Assembly: GCF_900110835.1 (NCBI RefSeq)
Contig: NZ_FOJG01000002.1
Location: 3,364,698 to 3,428,697, forward strand
Length of the DNA stretch: 64,000 nt
From: Chitinophaga arvensicola
GTDB lineage: Bacteria; Bacteroidota; Bacteroidia; Chitinophagales; Chitinophagaceae
Direction: 5' to 3'
Position numbers and translations under genes: made by a program. This document shows, piece after piece, positions 19,047-27,545 of the stretch (within the stretch, counting starts at the first letter, position 1; every line of letters begins with the position of its first letter). The notes below the pieces were generated by a model. That model saw only the letters and a list, made by a program, of their open reading frames with translations, was not told the DNA's origin and made no database searches.

Positions 19047-19656
19047 CCGGGATGGTTGTATTCAGTTGTTTATGTAAAAAGCTGATGGTAGTATCATCTC
19101 CGGACGATTCTGCCATGGTAATTTTTGACACTGAATAATCCTGTTTATCTACCAGCAACACGATCGTCTGGAAATATTCCTTCATCACCTTGTTCACCGG
19201 TGTCATTTCCAGGCGGTAGTATTGTGCATTCTCTGTCGCTTTGGTAGTGAAGTCGGCGTTATCCAGTACCGTTCCTCTTACACAGTCGATCGTAATTTTA
19301 TTGATCTGCTCAAACAACTTATTACTCTTCCCCGAAACTTTGCTTTCTTTTTGTGCGTCCCTGATCCGTATATCCTTTCCATTGATCACCAGCAGGTAAC
19401 GGGAAGGTTGCTTGTATTCCATTCTTACTTTATTGTCTTTCTGGAACCAGAATTCCCCTTTGGATACAATCTTGTCAGACAGCATGCTCAGGTTCTTTTC
19501 CTGTACAAAATCGCAGTGGATACTTTGCGTGTTCTGTGCGGCTTTTGCAAACTGCTGCTTTACAGCAGCCATATCTGATACCGGTTTAAACCCGGTCTGC
19601 GCCTGTATTTGCAGGCTCACTACACAACTCATCAAAACTAACAGCCATTTACACAT
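19024..19656 (-). CDS. LolA-like periplasmic lipid/lipoprotein carrier
   Basis: A 210-residue secreted protein with signal peptide MCKWLLVLMSCVVSLQIQA. QSIHCDFVQEKNLSML, KGEFWFQKDNKVRMEY and YLLVINGKDIRIRD are the ordered beta-strands characteristic of the LolA fold. LolA carries hydrophobic cargo across the periplasm; cluster-borne copies in aryl-polyene loci are believed to move the pigment or its lipid carrier. It overlaps the deacetylase gene by 8 bases and the downstream lipoprotein gene by 23 bases, which indicates tight co-translation. Confidence 0.88.
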   Translation of the reverse strand: MCKWLLVLMSCVVSLQIQAQTGFKPVSDMAAVKQQFAKAAQNTQSIHCDFVQEKNLSMLSDKIVSKGEFWFQKDNKVRMEYKQPSRYLLVINGKDIRIRDAQKESKVSGKSNKLFEQINKITIDCVRGTVLDNADFTTKATENAQYYRLEMTPVNKVMKEYFQTIVLLVDKQDYSVSKITMAESSGDDTTISFLHKQLNTTIPDAVFSLK

Positions 19657-20428
19657 ATGCGCGAACGTTTAACATTTTATCAATTCTTTCCAGGCGGTAT
19701 CCCTGTTCACGGATATCGCGGATCAGTTGTGGCAATATATCGGCCGTAATCCTGCAGGTATCGTGCAATAAGATCACGGCACCTGGTTTCAGCTGCTGCA
19801 TAATTCTTTGCAGCAAGGCATTTTTATCTGTTGCTACCGTGTCCAGTGAGCGGATATTCCAGCCTACCGGCAGATAGTTACCTGCTTTTACCGCCCTTGC
19901 CAGGTTCGGATTCGTGACGCCATAAGGTGGGCGAAACAGCCGTGGATAAAGGCCGGTAGCATTTACCGTAGCCGCATCCATTTCCTGCATATCCTTCAGC
20001 ATATTACCCGACAATTTCATATCGAACCAGAAGTGATGCGAATAGGTATGGTTGCCTATTACATGTCCTTCTTCATATATGCGTTTCAGTAAGTGCTCAT
20101 TACCGGAGATATTCTTCCCGATACAAAAAAAGGCGGCAGGCACCTTTTCCTCCTGCAGGATATTCAGTATTTCCGGCGTCAACTCCGGCTCCGGGCCATC
20201 ATCAAAAGAAAGCGCTACCACTTTTTCCGTGGTATCGGCCTGACAATATGCTTTCAAAAAAAAACCCGATTCTATATTCATCGCCCCGTAAACAGTTACC
20301 GGTAAAAAAATCAGTAACGGTATTACGTATGTCCACACAGGTACATCATACTTCATGATCCTATCAAGGAATAGTAGTACCAGGAAACTGATCAGCGCAA
20401 TGATATTTACAACCCGGTTATTCAGCAT
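19649..20428 (-). CDS. Membrane-anchored NodB-type polysaccharide deacetylase
   Basis: A 259-residue protein with two N-terminal membrane segments (about 7-22 and 31-49) followed by a NodB domain. The metal and catalytic motifs are present: SFDDGP at 74-79 and NHTYSH at 126-131, with RPPYG near 168 and the LHDT motif near 221. It is expected to remove acetyl or related groups from a sugar outside the inner membrane. Together with the GT2-DUF2062 gene it suggests a glycosylated intermediate or carrier in pigment assembly. Confidence 0.9.
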   Translation of the reverse strand: MLNNRVVNIIALISFLVLLFLDRIMKYDVPVWTYVIPLLIFLPVTVYGAMNIESGFFLKAYCQADTTEKVVALSFDDGPEPELTPEILNILQEEKVPAAFFCIGKNISGNEHLLKRIYEEGHVIGNHTYSHHFWFDMKLSGNMLKDMQEMDAATVNATGLYPRLFRPPYGVTNPNLARAVKAGNYLPVGWNIRSLDTVATDKNALLQRIMQQLKPGAVILLHDTCRITADILPQLIRDIREQGYRLERIDKMLNVRAYV

Positions 20429-21486
20429 GCGGTCAGTAATACCAGGGAATGATGGGTACCCTGGTGATGATTATAGATTAACACTTTATTAATTTGCTCC
20501 GGCGCCTTTCCAAAAAATACGGCGGCTTCCGGCACTTGCTGTTCTGCGATGATGGCGTTGGCCATCCATACTCCAAAAGCAGCGGCAGTAGGGTATTCCC
20601 CACAGAGATGTTTAAAGCTGGCTTCCGCCGTTTCCGGGAACAGGGCAGCGGCTATTTCTTCATAAATTTCATCGTGATCAATATCACCATTTCTGCCGGT
20701 AACAATCAGGTCGATATCTGCGGGCGTGCAATTATTATCTTCCAGGAACTTCATGATATGACCGATCACTTCTCCTTCCCAGAGTGGCTTGTATAAAGTA
20801 CTCACTCCGGATAATTCTGCAACCGTACCGGGTTGTTTGGTAATACCCAGGCTGAAAAAAGCTGCGCCTTCTCCGGCAATAGTGCCACGGGAAGGGCTGT
20901 TCAGCAGTTCCATCGTTTTTACCGGTTCTTTCTTATAGAGACCAAAACGGGTCAGTAACTGGTGACTATGATTCGTTATTTCATCCAGTCCGCCGGCGAG
21001 AATATGTTGTGCGGAGCCTTCTTTCAATATCATGATGGCATCGAGCAGCGCATTTTCGAATGAAAATCCGCGATGCACGAAGGTGTTGTTATAACCGTTG
21101 CATCCCAGCAGCAGGGCAATATGTCCGGCTACGGTGTTGTGCGTGCTCTGGATAAACGCCGTAGGCGTCAGCATTTCTTCCTGCTGATTGACCATCTTGG
21201 TGAGAAACACGCCGGTATCATCGAGGCAGCCGTAAGCGGTACCGGTAATGATAGCATCTGGTGCGGTAAGGCCTGCAGCTTCCAGGCTCAGGTTGGCTGC
21301 ACCAACGCCCATTTTCACTACCCGGCTCATACGACGGATCTGTTTTACATCGATCCATTGTTTGTAATCCGGATCCACTGTCGCCAGGCGCACTGTTTCG
21401 TATTCCCGGGGAGTAGCCAGCAAAAGGCCTCCCTGCGCAGTTTCCTGCGGAGAAATACAACCGGTGCCATTTATGTAGATGTTCAT
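20422..21486 (-). CDS. Ketosynthase-like chain-length-factor protein lacking the active-site Cys
   Basis: A 354-residue thiolase-fold protein similar to beta-ketoacyl synthases, with THNTVAGHIAL at 115-125 as in the KS-like partner of aryl-polyene systems. At the nucleophile position the sequence reads TFVHRGFSFENAL, placing Gly140 where an active KS has Cys. It therefore cannot load a chain itself and probably forms a heterodimer with the KS encoded immediately upstream (3-base gap), as chain-length factors do. It overlaps the deacetylase start by 7 bases. Confidence 0.85.
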   Translation of the reverse strand: MNIYINGTGCISPQETAQGGLLLATPREYETVRLATVDPDYKQWIDVKQIRRMSRVVKMGVGAANLSLEAAGLTAPDAIITGTAYGCLDDTGVFLTKMVNQQEEMLTPTAFIQSTHNTVAGHIALLLGCNGYNNTFVHRGFSFENALLDAIMILKEGSAQHILAGGLDEITNHSHQLLTRFGLYKKEPVKTMELLNSPSRGTIAGEGAAFFSLGITKQPGTVAELSGVSTLYKPLWEGEVIGHIMKFLEDNNCTPADIDLIVTGRNGDIDHDEIYEEIAAALFPETAEASFKHLCGEYPTAAAFGVWMANAIIAEQQVPEAAVFFGKAPEQINKVLIYNHHQGTHHSLVLLTAC

Positions 21487-21489
21487 AAG

Positions 21490-22686
21490 CTAGTAGCTTT
21501 TTGAAAATACCAGACTGGAACAATTGCCTCCAAAACCAAAAGAGTTGGACATGACGTGTTGCAGGTCATGTCCCGCAGAAAAAGCGGTAGCGGGTGCAAA
21601 TGGTAATTCCTTCATCTGGTGCTCAAAACGTGCATTCGGATAGATGATACCCTCTTTCACCGACAACGCCGAAAATACGGCCTCTATGCCACCGCTGGCG
21701 CCCAGCGTGTGACCGGTGAAAGACTTGGTAGAACTCATCGCCGGGAAATGCGGTGCAAAGAGCCGGTTTATAGCGATTCCTTCCGATACATCGTTGTTCT
21801 GTGTACCGGTTCCATGTAAGTTAATATAACCAATTTGTTGCGGTTGCAATCCACTCATATCCAGCGCGCCTTTCATAGCCAGGTAATTACCGGTACCATC
21901 GGGCGATGAAGCCGTTTGGTGATAGGCATCGTTGGCGTTGGCAAAACCGCTGAAGCGGCACCAGGGCTGCAACCGGGCAGCCAGGCTGTCAGACACCAGC
22001 ACCACATATCCTGCGCCTTCGCCCAGGTTTAGCCCGGTACGGGTATCATCAAACGGGCGGCAGGGCTGCTGATCCAGGATCATGAGCGTATTGAAACCGT
22101 TGAGGGTAAAGCGGGTCAGTGCGTCCGTTCCTCCGGCAATCACCACGTCCACAATGTTATTGCGGATCAGGCGGGAGCCATACATCAGTGCATTGGCGCC
22201 GGAAGAACAAGCAGTACTGATAGTAGATACATGATGCCGCACACCCAGCTGATCAGCGACCAGTTCGGTAATACTGCCGCATTCATGGTGCAGGAGTTGC
22301 TGTAAACGGCCACCACGGGGATTAGCCAGATAATCCGCGAAGAAATCTTCCGTTTTATCCATACCGCCCACTGTGTTACCGGAAACAAAACCCACGCGGT
22401 ACTGGGAAATATCGCCCAGGCCGCTGGACTGCCACGCTTCACGGGCGGCAATCATACTAAGTAAAGCGGTTCTGCTGATATTCTCCGGCATACGTGCCAT
22501 ATCAGCGAGGGTGGCGTTATCGGCCTTCACTTCTGCCACCGGAAAGGTATTGCGATGAACAGAAGGCAGGTACTGCATGGCCGTCATACCGGGTTGCATG
22601 TCCCGGAACGATTGTATACAGGCCGGTACATCCAGCCCAATGCCGCTGATTACCCCACCGCCTGCTATCCACACCTTTTCACTCAT
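21490..22686 (-). CDS. Beta-ketoacyl-ACP synthase (KAS I/II type)
   Basis: A 398-residue elongating ketosynthase. The triad is complete: STACSSG with Cys160, LHGTGTQNND with its His, and FTGHTLGASGG with the second His. It condenses malonyl-ACP with the growing chain. The ACP stop overlaps its start in ATGA, and the chain-length-factor gene follows after 3 bases, so ACP, KS and CLF look like a single functional unit for polyene elongation. Confidence 0.92.
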   Translation of the reverse strand: MSEKVWIAGGGVISGIGLDVPACIQSFRDMQPGMTAMQYLPSVHRNTFPVAEVKADNATLADMARMPENISRTALLSMIAAREAWQSSGLGDISQYRVGFVSGNTVGGMDKTEDFFADYLANPRGGRLQQLLHHECGSITELVADQLGVRHHVSTISTACSSGANALMYGSRLIRNNIVDVVIAGGTDALTRFTLNGFNTLMILDQQPCRPFDDTRTGLNLGEGAGYVVLVSDSLAARLQPWCRFSGFANANDAYHQTASSPDGTGNYLAMKGALDMSGLQPQQIGYINLHGTGTQNNDVSEGIAINRLFAPHFPAMSSTKSFTGHTLGASGGIEAVFSALSVKEGIIYPNARFEHQMKELPFAPATAFSAGHDLQHVMSNSFGFGGNCSSLVFSKSY

Positions 22687-22937
22687 GCCTTCACGGTTTG
22701 ATTTTCAGTAATGTAAGTCGCCATTGTGCGTACAGAATGGAAGATCTTTGGTCCTTCTTCAGGATTTGCTATGCGGATACTGTAATGCTGTTGCAGCAAT
22801 ACAATCAGTTCCAGCGCATCGATAGAATCGAGTCCCAGTCCCTCTTTGGTAAACAATGGCTGATCATCGCCAATGCTTTCGGGCGCTACTTCCTGCAAAT
22901 TCAATTGTTCTATGATCTGCGCTTTCAGATCCGCCAT
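22683..22937 (-). CDS. Acyl carrier protein 1 of the pigment cluster
   Basis: An acidic, helical 84-residue protein from ATG 22937 (GTG at 22949 would add four residues). LGLDSID carries Ser38, the phosphopantetheine site, in the usual DSxD/E context. It carries intermediates for the KS and CLF pair that follows with a 4-base overlap. Branch-specific residues differ clearly from the second ACP at 29690-29947, suggesting distinct partners, for example one for the starter and one for chain extension. Confidence 0.9.
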   Translation of the reverse strand: MADLKAQIIEQLNLQEVAPESIGDDQPLFTKEGLGLDSIDALELIVLLQQHYSIRIANPEEGPKIFHSVRTMATYITENQTVKA

Positions 22938-22968
22938 CAACTTTTCCACTGTCGTTTAATTAAAGTGA

Positions 22969-23598
22969 TTAACTGTTATTTTGTTGATATAACGCCGTTA
23001 AAGCCGCCTCCGTTAAGAGGATGCTGTTGGGGCGCTGTATATTTTCCACGAGGAATAATGCCACCTCGTATTGTTGCTCCATTACTTCTACCCACCCGCA
23101 GATACAGGCGGCCAAAGGTGTTTCTGCCAGCAACTGTGCCGGGTAACTGCTCATTAACGCGGTATCAAAAGCGGGAGATACAAAAAAAGTATTCTCTCCT
23201 TTAAAACCATGCCGGATCGAAATTTCTCCCATCACTATATTAGGCAGCGTATATACAAACAGTGCAGGACTTGCAAAATCCTTTACAGTGGCATAGTAGC
23301 GCAGATCTGTATCCAGACTGCTGCTGCGGTTTGATAACACCATGCCGGTTTGCTCCGGCCGTAACGCTGCAATGGCGGTATCTTTCAGTAACACTTCCGC
23401 CGCCAGCCAGCCCAGCTTGCTGAGGGCATCCATCTTATGAAATTTGGGATACTGACCGGAAAAACGGTCATATCCCGCCCGCAGAAATTCCGGCAATTCC
23501 AACGCTGGATCTGCTTCCCACAACAGGGATCCGTTTAAATAAACCCTGTTATGGCGTATGATACAACTACCTGTAATATATGTTGCTCCGCTATTCAA
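22969..23598 (-). CDS. Half-length ketosynthase-like protein without active-site Cys
   Basis: A 209-residue protein resembling only the N-terminal half of a ketosynthase: LPNIVMGEISIRHGFKGENTFFVS at about 118-140 aligns with the strand-helix before the KS nucleophile, but the following SPAFDTALM has no Cys. The frame is intact and the start is TTG at 23598, overlapping the stop of the halogenase-like gene by 8 bases. It is probably a genuine accessory subunit, possibly structural, because it is precisely embedded in the operon. A degraded KS is the alternative. Confidence 0.7.
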   Translation of the reverse strand: MNSGATYITGSCIIRHNRVYLNGSLLWEADPALELPEFLRAGYDRFSGQYPKFHKMDALSKLGWLAAEVLLKDTAIAALRPEQTGMVLSNRSSSLDTDLRYYATVKDFASPALFVYTLPNIVMGEISIRHGFKGENTFFVSPAFDTALMSSYPAQLLAETPLAACICGWVEVMEQQYEVALFLVENIQRPNSILLTEAALTALYQQNNS

Positions 23599-24847
23599 TC
23601 TCCGAACTGCTTTTTAATTTTTCTGTTAATTCTATCGTTCTGGCCAGGCGTTTTAACGCGGTGTCGTGGTTTTTCACAAATGGATTGCTCATATCCCACA
23701 CATAACCAGCCAATACAGAACAAATCTGTCCTTTGATCAGTGGATCGGCGTCCTTCTTAAAGAAAATAGTGTCCAGGGTGCCTTCATACCACGCCATTAC
23801 GTAAGAACGGAAGGTATTCACGCCCTGCATGGTTGGTTCCATGTATTCTTTTTCCCAGTCCACTGCTTCGCCTTTCAATTTCCGGATCACCAGTTTTGCG
23901 GCGGTTTGAGCCGACACACAGGCCAAAGTTACACCAGAAGAGAAAATCGGGTCCAGAAATTCTGTCACATTGCCGGTAAGCACAAATCCATCGCCATAAA
24001 ATTTATCGGTAGTAGCCGACCACGACTGTAGTATTCTTGGTTCAAATACCAGCTCCACATCGCGGAAACGCTCCCTGGTATAGGGTTCTGCTTCCAGCAG
24101 GGCACGGTATTTTTCCTCATCGGTGCCCGGATATTGTTCAAAAAATTCAGGATCTCCCACAAAGCCCAGGGAAGTAACTCCCGTGGCAAACGGAATAATC
24201 CAGATCCATACCCCTTTTTTATGTACTACTGCCGTAATACGGTTAGGCTCATCCGCCATAGAACGGCGTACGTCTACCGTATGAGCAAACAATGCTTTGC
24301 GGGGTTGCAGGTTGGAGTTTTTCTCCAGGTTGAATAATTTAGGGATTACCCGGCCATAACCGCTGCCATCCACAATGAAGCGGGCAGCGATCTGCGATTG
24401 CTCCCCGTTTTTATCTTCTACGGTGGTCACTGAATCTGAGCCATTAAAGCGTATGTCCGTTACCGTTGTTTCGTAATCCACCGGCACGCCCATACTTTCC
24501 ACGGTATCCGCCAGTGTTTTATCAAAATCGGCGCGGGTTACCTGCCAGGTCCAGGTCCAGCCTGGCGTAAATTGCTCCTGGAAGGTAAAGTCGCAAAGCG
24601 CATCTCCCTTTACAAACTTTGCCCCAAACTTCTCCTGAAAACCTTTTGCTTTGATAGCATCTATAAAGCCTGCTTCTTCCAAAGCTTCCATGCTACGGGG
24701 TAACAGGCTCTCACCGATCACAAAACGGGGAAACTTTTGTTTCTCTACCACTTTAACTTTATACCCGGCCTGGTGAATAATAGACGCGGCTACCGTTCCT
24801 GCCGGGCCTGCGCCAATTACCAGTACATCAACTTGCTCAGTTTTCAT
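23591..24847 (-). CDS. Flavin-dependent halogenase-type oxidoreductase
   Basis: A 418-residue FAD protein with GAGPAG at 12-17, PRFVIGESLLPRSMEAL at about 40-56, and WIWIIP at 214-219, which matches the WxWxIP signature of flavin-dependent halogenases. Lys73 in KFGAKF fits the catalytic Lys position of carrier-protein halogenases. Several flexirubins are chlorinated, so ring chlorination is a plausible role; related proteins without halogenase activity exist, so hydroxylation cannot be excluded. It lies between the methyltransferase and the half-KS genes. Confidence 0.82.
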   Translation of the reverse strand: MKTEQVDVLVIGAGPAGTVAASIIHQAGYKVKVVEKQKFPRFVIGESLLPRSMEALEEAGFIDAIKAKGFQEKFGAKFVKGDALCDFTFQEQFTPGWTWTWQVTRADFDKTLADTVESMGVPVDYETTVTDIRFNGSDSVTTVEDKNGEQSQIAARFIVDGSGYGRVIPKLFNLEKNSNLQPRKALFAHTVDVRRSMADEPNRITAVVHKKGVWIWIIPFATGVTSLGFVGDPEFFEQYPGTDEEKYRALLEAEPYTRERFRDVELVFEPRILQSWSATTDKFYGDGFVLTGNVTEFLDPIFSSGVTLACVSAQTAAKLVIRKLKGEAVDWEKEYMEPTMQGVNTFRSYVMAWYEGTLDTIFFKKDADPLIKGQICSVLAGYVWDMSNPFVKNHDTALKRLARTIELTEKLKSSSEIE

Positions 24848-24891
24848 AAGTGACGATTTTGGGAGTTATTGATTATGTGATTATTGGGTTA

Positions 24892-25953
24892 TTACTTTTT
24901 CTGACACTTTAACAATGTATAGTTCATTCCCATCTGGTCGTTCTCTTCAATGATTTTCAACCCGGCATCTTCAATGCACTGGAAGAAATCATCTGTATGA
25001 TACATCTGGCTGTTACCATTGGCCATGGCTGTAAAGTACAGGGAAGTCTGCTGCAGGCAGAAAGCTGCTGATTTAAACTGCTGACGGTTCCAGAAGGGTT
25101 CGAGTATATATACAATACCATCGTCGTTGAGCGCTTCGCGGCAACGTTTCAGGATGGACACAATTTCTGCTTCGGAGAAACAATCCAGGAACTGGCTCAT
25201 CCAGATGGCATCAAAGCCCTGTGGGAAAGGCAGTTCTTCATGAAGGATGTTGGCAATATGAAAATGTACACGGTTTTCCACACCGGCGTCTTTCATTTTC
25301 TGTTGTGCCAGCCCGGCCTGACCTGGTAAGTCGAAGATAGTAACTTCCACTTCCGGATCTTTGGCGGTGCAGGCCAGGGCCCATTTACCGGTATTACCAC
25401 CGATATCGAGTAAACGTTTTGGTTTCTTTTCAAAAACAATATCCAGCGCCTGCGGGGTGGCGAGGTCTGAATAGTAATGGTCGAAGTCGAACCAGCTTTT
25501 ACCTACTGCAGGGGGCAGCAGCGACAGGCCGGGATAAATGGTATCCCAGGGGCCGAGTTCGCGTAAGCCGGCGGGCTTTCCTTCGGTCAGACTTTCCTGC
25601 AGATGATTCATGCCTTTGTAGCAGATATCCTGTGAAAAGTCCATGTTGATACGGGTGAGCTGATCATGTAAAATAAAGTAACCGGTTTTGGTGAGGGTAT
25701 ACCGTTTGTCGTTTACGATCACCAGTTCCATTCCCAAACCTGCTTCCAGCAATACTCTTACTGCGTAGCGCGACATTTTTGTCTGTTCCATGATTTCCTC
25801 AATGGTAATACCGGCAGAACGGCTGTTGCTGACTGCGGTCAAAATGCCCATATCACGTAATGCCCGGGTAGCCTGGAAGGCAACGGGCGCAAATGCCAGA
25901 CGCAATGCAGCTTCTTTCGCTTCGAGTGCTGTTTTTGTTTCTTTATTAAACAC
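24892..25953 (-). CDS. SAM-dependent O-methyltransferase (plant-type/AcsB-like domain architecture)
   Basis: A 353-residue protein with an N-terminal winged-helix dimerisation region (residues 20-110, MSRYAVRVLLEAGLGMEL) and a Rossmann methyltransferase domain with LLDIGGNTGKW near 184-194 and VTIFDLPGQ after it. This architecture is that of O-methyltransferase family 2, which methylates phenolic OH groups of small molecules. It most likely modifies the aryl ring of the pigment. The start is GTG at 25953; there is no close ATG. Confidence 0.88.
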   Translation of the reverse strand: MFNKETKTALEAKEAALRLAFAPVAFQATRALRDMGILTAVSNSRSAGITIEEIMEQTKMSRYAVRVLLEAGLGMELVIVNDKRYTLTKTGYFILHDQLTRINMDFSQDICYKGMNHLQESLTEGKPAGLRELGPWDTIYPGLSLLPPAVGKSWFDFDHYYSDLATPQALDIVFEKKPKRLLDIGGNTGKWALACTAKDPEVEVTIFDLPGQAGLAQQKMKDAGVENRVHFHIANILHEELPFPQGFDAIWMSQFLDCFSEAEIVSILKRCREALNDDGIVYILEPFWNRQQFKSAAFCLQQTSLYFTAMANGNSQMYHTDDFFQCIEDAGLKIIEENDQMGMNYTLLKCQKK

Positions 25954-25967
25954 GACAATAACTTTGT

Positions 25968-27113
25968 TTAACTGTTAAGATTAAAGACCATGGCGGCGTT
26001 GCATCCACCAAAACCTGATACTGTTTTCAGGAAATGGCGGGATGTTTTTTGCACCAGGGTGTTATGAACATTTACCGGCATACTCACACCGGGTATTTCA
26101 AATCCTTTTGTGGGCAGTACCACACCTGCTTTCATGGCCTGCATACTGATAATAGCCTCAATTAAACCGGCCGCACCGAGGGTATGGCCGTAATAACCTT
26201 TGAGGCTGTTTACCGGCACATCAGCCAGACCGGCATGATGCAGGGCTTTTGCTTCCATCTCATCATTGTACAGGGTGGCGGTACCGTGTGCCGATACAAA
26301 CCCAATGTCTGCAGTGGTTAAGCCACTGCCACTCACTGCGAGTTGCATCACTGCTGCCAGCTCCTCACCGGTGCGGGAAGGGCCGGAAATATGATTGGCA
26401 TCGTTGCTAATGGCGCCTGCTCCCAGAGAAAAAAGCGCGGCGCCTTTTTCTTTGCTCAGGATCACCGTAGCGGCGCCTTCTCCTAAAGTAACGCCTGTGC
26501 GGTTAGCATCAAACGGCTTACAGGGAACGGCGCTTACTGCCTGGAATGATTGAAAACCAGATAATACAAAGCGGGTCAGTACATCGGCGCCGGTAACCAC
26601 AACGTGGTCGTAACGGCCGGATGCGATGAGCCGCTTACCGGTTAAAATGGCTACCAGACCGGAAATACAGGCACTGCTGATCACCAGCGGTTCATTCACG
26701 GCACCAAAATGCCCTGCAATTTTCTTTGCGGTGGTATACAACTGCATGTCTGTTACCGGTGGTTCCGCGCCTTCCGGCTGCTGCTCCAGCAATTCAATAT
26801 TTCCTTTTGTGGTGGAAACAATAAAGCCGGTGCGTGCATCCGTGAGCGTGATATCCGTTTGTTGTAATGCCGCTTTTACAGAGGCTGTCAGCAGTTTTTC
26901 AAACCGCGTATATCCTTCTGCGTTATCGCCCGCTACCCACTGATCAAGCAGGCCCGGCGCGATCATAGCTCCATAAAACGGAGCAGCGGCATAACCAGCA
27001 TGGTGATGCTGAGCTATGCCACTGTTGCCAGATAAAACCTGGTCAAAATTTTCCCGGGTAGTACTGCCTAACGGCCCCACAATATTGTCTGCGACTACAT
27101 ACACCTGTTGCAT
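25968..27113 (-). CDS. Beta-ketoacyl-ACP synthase
   Basis: A ketosynthase of 381 residues from ATG 27113; a longer frame to 27152 would run into the thioesterase gene and is less likely. Motifs: ISSACISGL with Cys149, SAHGTATLYNDEME with its His, and YYGHTLGAAGL with the second His, so the protein should be active. It is one of three ketosynthases with intact triads in the cluster; its sequence is distinct from the other two. It starts 11 bases after the thioesterase stop. Confidence 0.9.
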   Translation of the reverse strand: MQQVYVVADNIVGPLGSTTRENFDQVLSGNSGIAQHHHAGYAAAPFYGAMIAPGLLDQWVAGDNAEGYTRFEKLLTASVKAALQQTDITLTDARTGFIVSTTKGNIELLEQQPEGAEPPVTDMQLYTTAKKIAGHFGAVNEPLVISSACISGLVAILTGKRLIASGRYDHVVVTGADVLTRFVLSGFQSFQAVSAVPCKPFDANRTGVTLGEGAATVILSKEKGAALFSLGAGAISNDANHISGPSRTGEELAAVMQLAVSGSGLTTADIGFVSAHGTATLYNDEMEAKALHHAGLADVPVNSLKGYYGHTLGAAGLIEAIISMQAMKAGVVLPTKGFEIPGVSMPVNVHNTLVQKTSRHFLKTVSGFGGCNAAMVFNLNS

Positions 27114-27124
27114 AATACCCTTTG

Positions 27125-27544
27125 TTATACCAGTCCATGCGTCTTTTTCCATTCCATGAAAAAAGCGGGTGTGATCAGTTGCAGCGAAGAAGTTTCCTTG
27201 TCCAGGAATACCTGTACGGAAGAACCTTTTGCTACGACCTCACCTGTTGCCGGATTAGTCAGAATGTATTCAAATTTTATTTTGGCGGCCAGGTCGTCCA
27301 CGAACCTTGTCTCTACCACTACCCTGTCGCCATAGCGCAAAGAGCGTTTGTAATCACATTGCACATTCACAACGGGAACGGTGAAACCTTTTTCAAAAAT
27401 ATCCAGGTATTTCAACCCGTATTTCTCGCCGAAGGCTTCCCTGCCGTCTTCAAAATACCGCACATAATGCCCGTGCCATACTATCCCCAGCGGATCTGCT
27501 TCATTAAATCTTATCAGTATGTTCGTGCACTCGGTCAGTATCAT
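27125..27544 (-). CDS. Hotdog acyl-CoA/ACP thioesterase (4-hydroxybenzoyl-CoA thioesterase-like)
   Basis: From ATG 27544 the product is 139 residues. NEADPLGIVWHGHYVRYFEDGREAF near 14-38 is the signature of the 4HBT/YbgC family, with Asp17 as the catalytic acid. The upstream extension of the frame to 27631 is low-complexity and overlaps the preceding gene, so I reject it. In aryl-polyene clusters this thioesterase probably releases the finished or misprimed chain from ACP. It lies one base after the stop of the secreted unknown protein. Confidence 0.9.
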   Translation of the reverse strand: MILTECTNILIRFNEADPLGIVWHGHYVRYFEDGREAFGEKYGLKYLDIFEKGFTVPVVNVQCDYKRSLRYGDRVVVETRFVDDLAAKIKFEYILTNPATGEVVAKGSSVQVFLDKETSSLQLITPAFFMEWKKTHGLV

Positions 27545-27545
27545 A

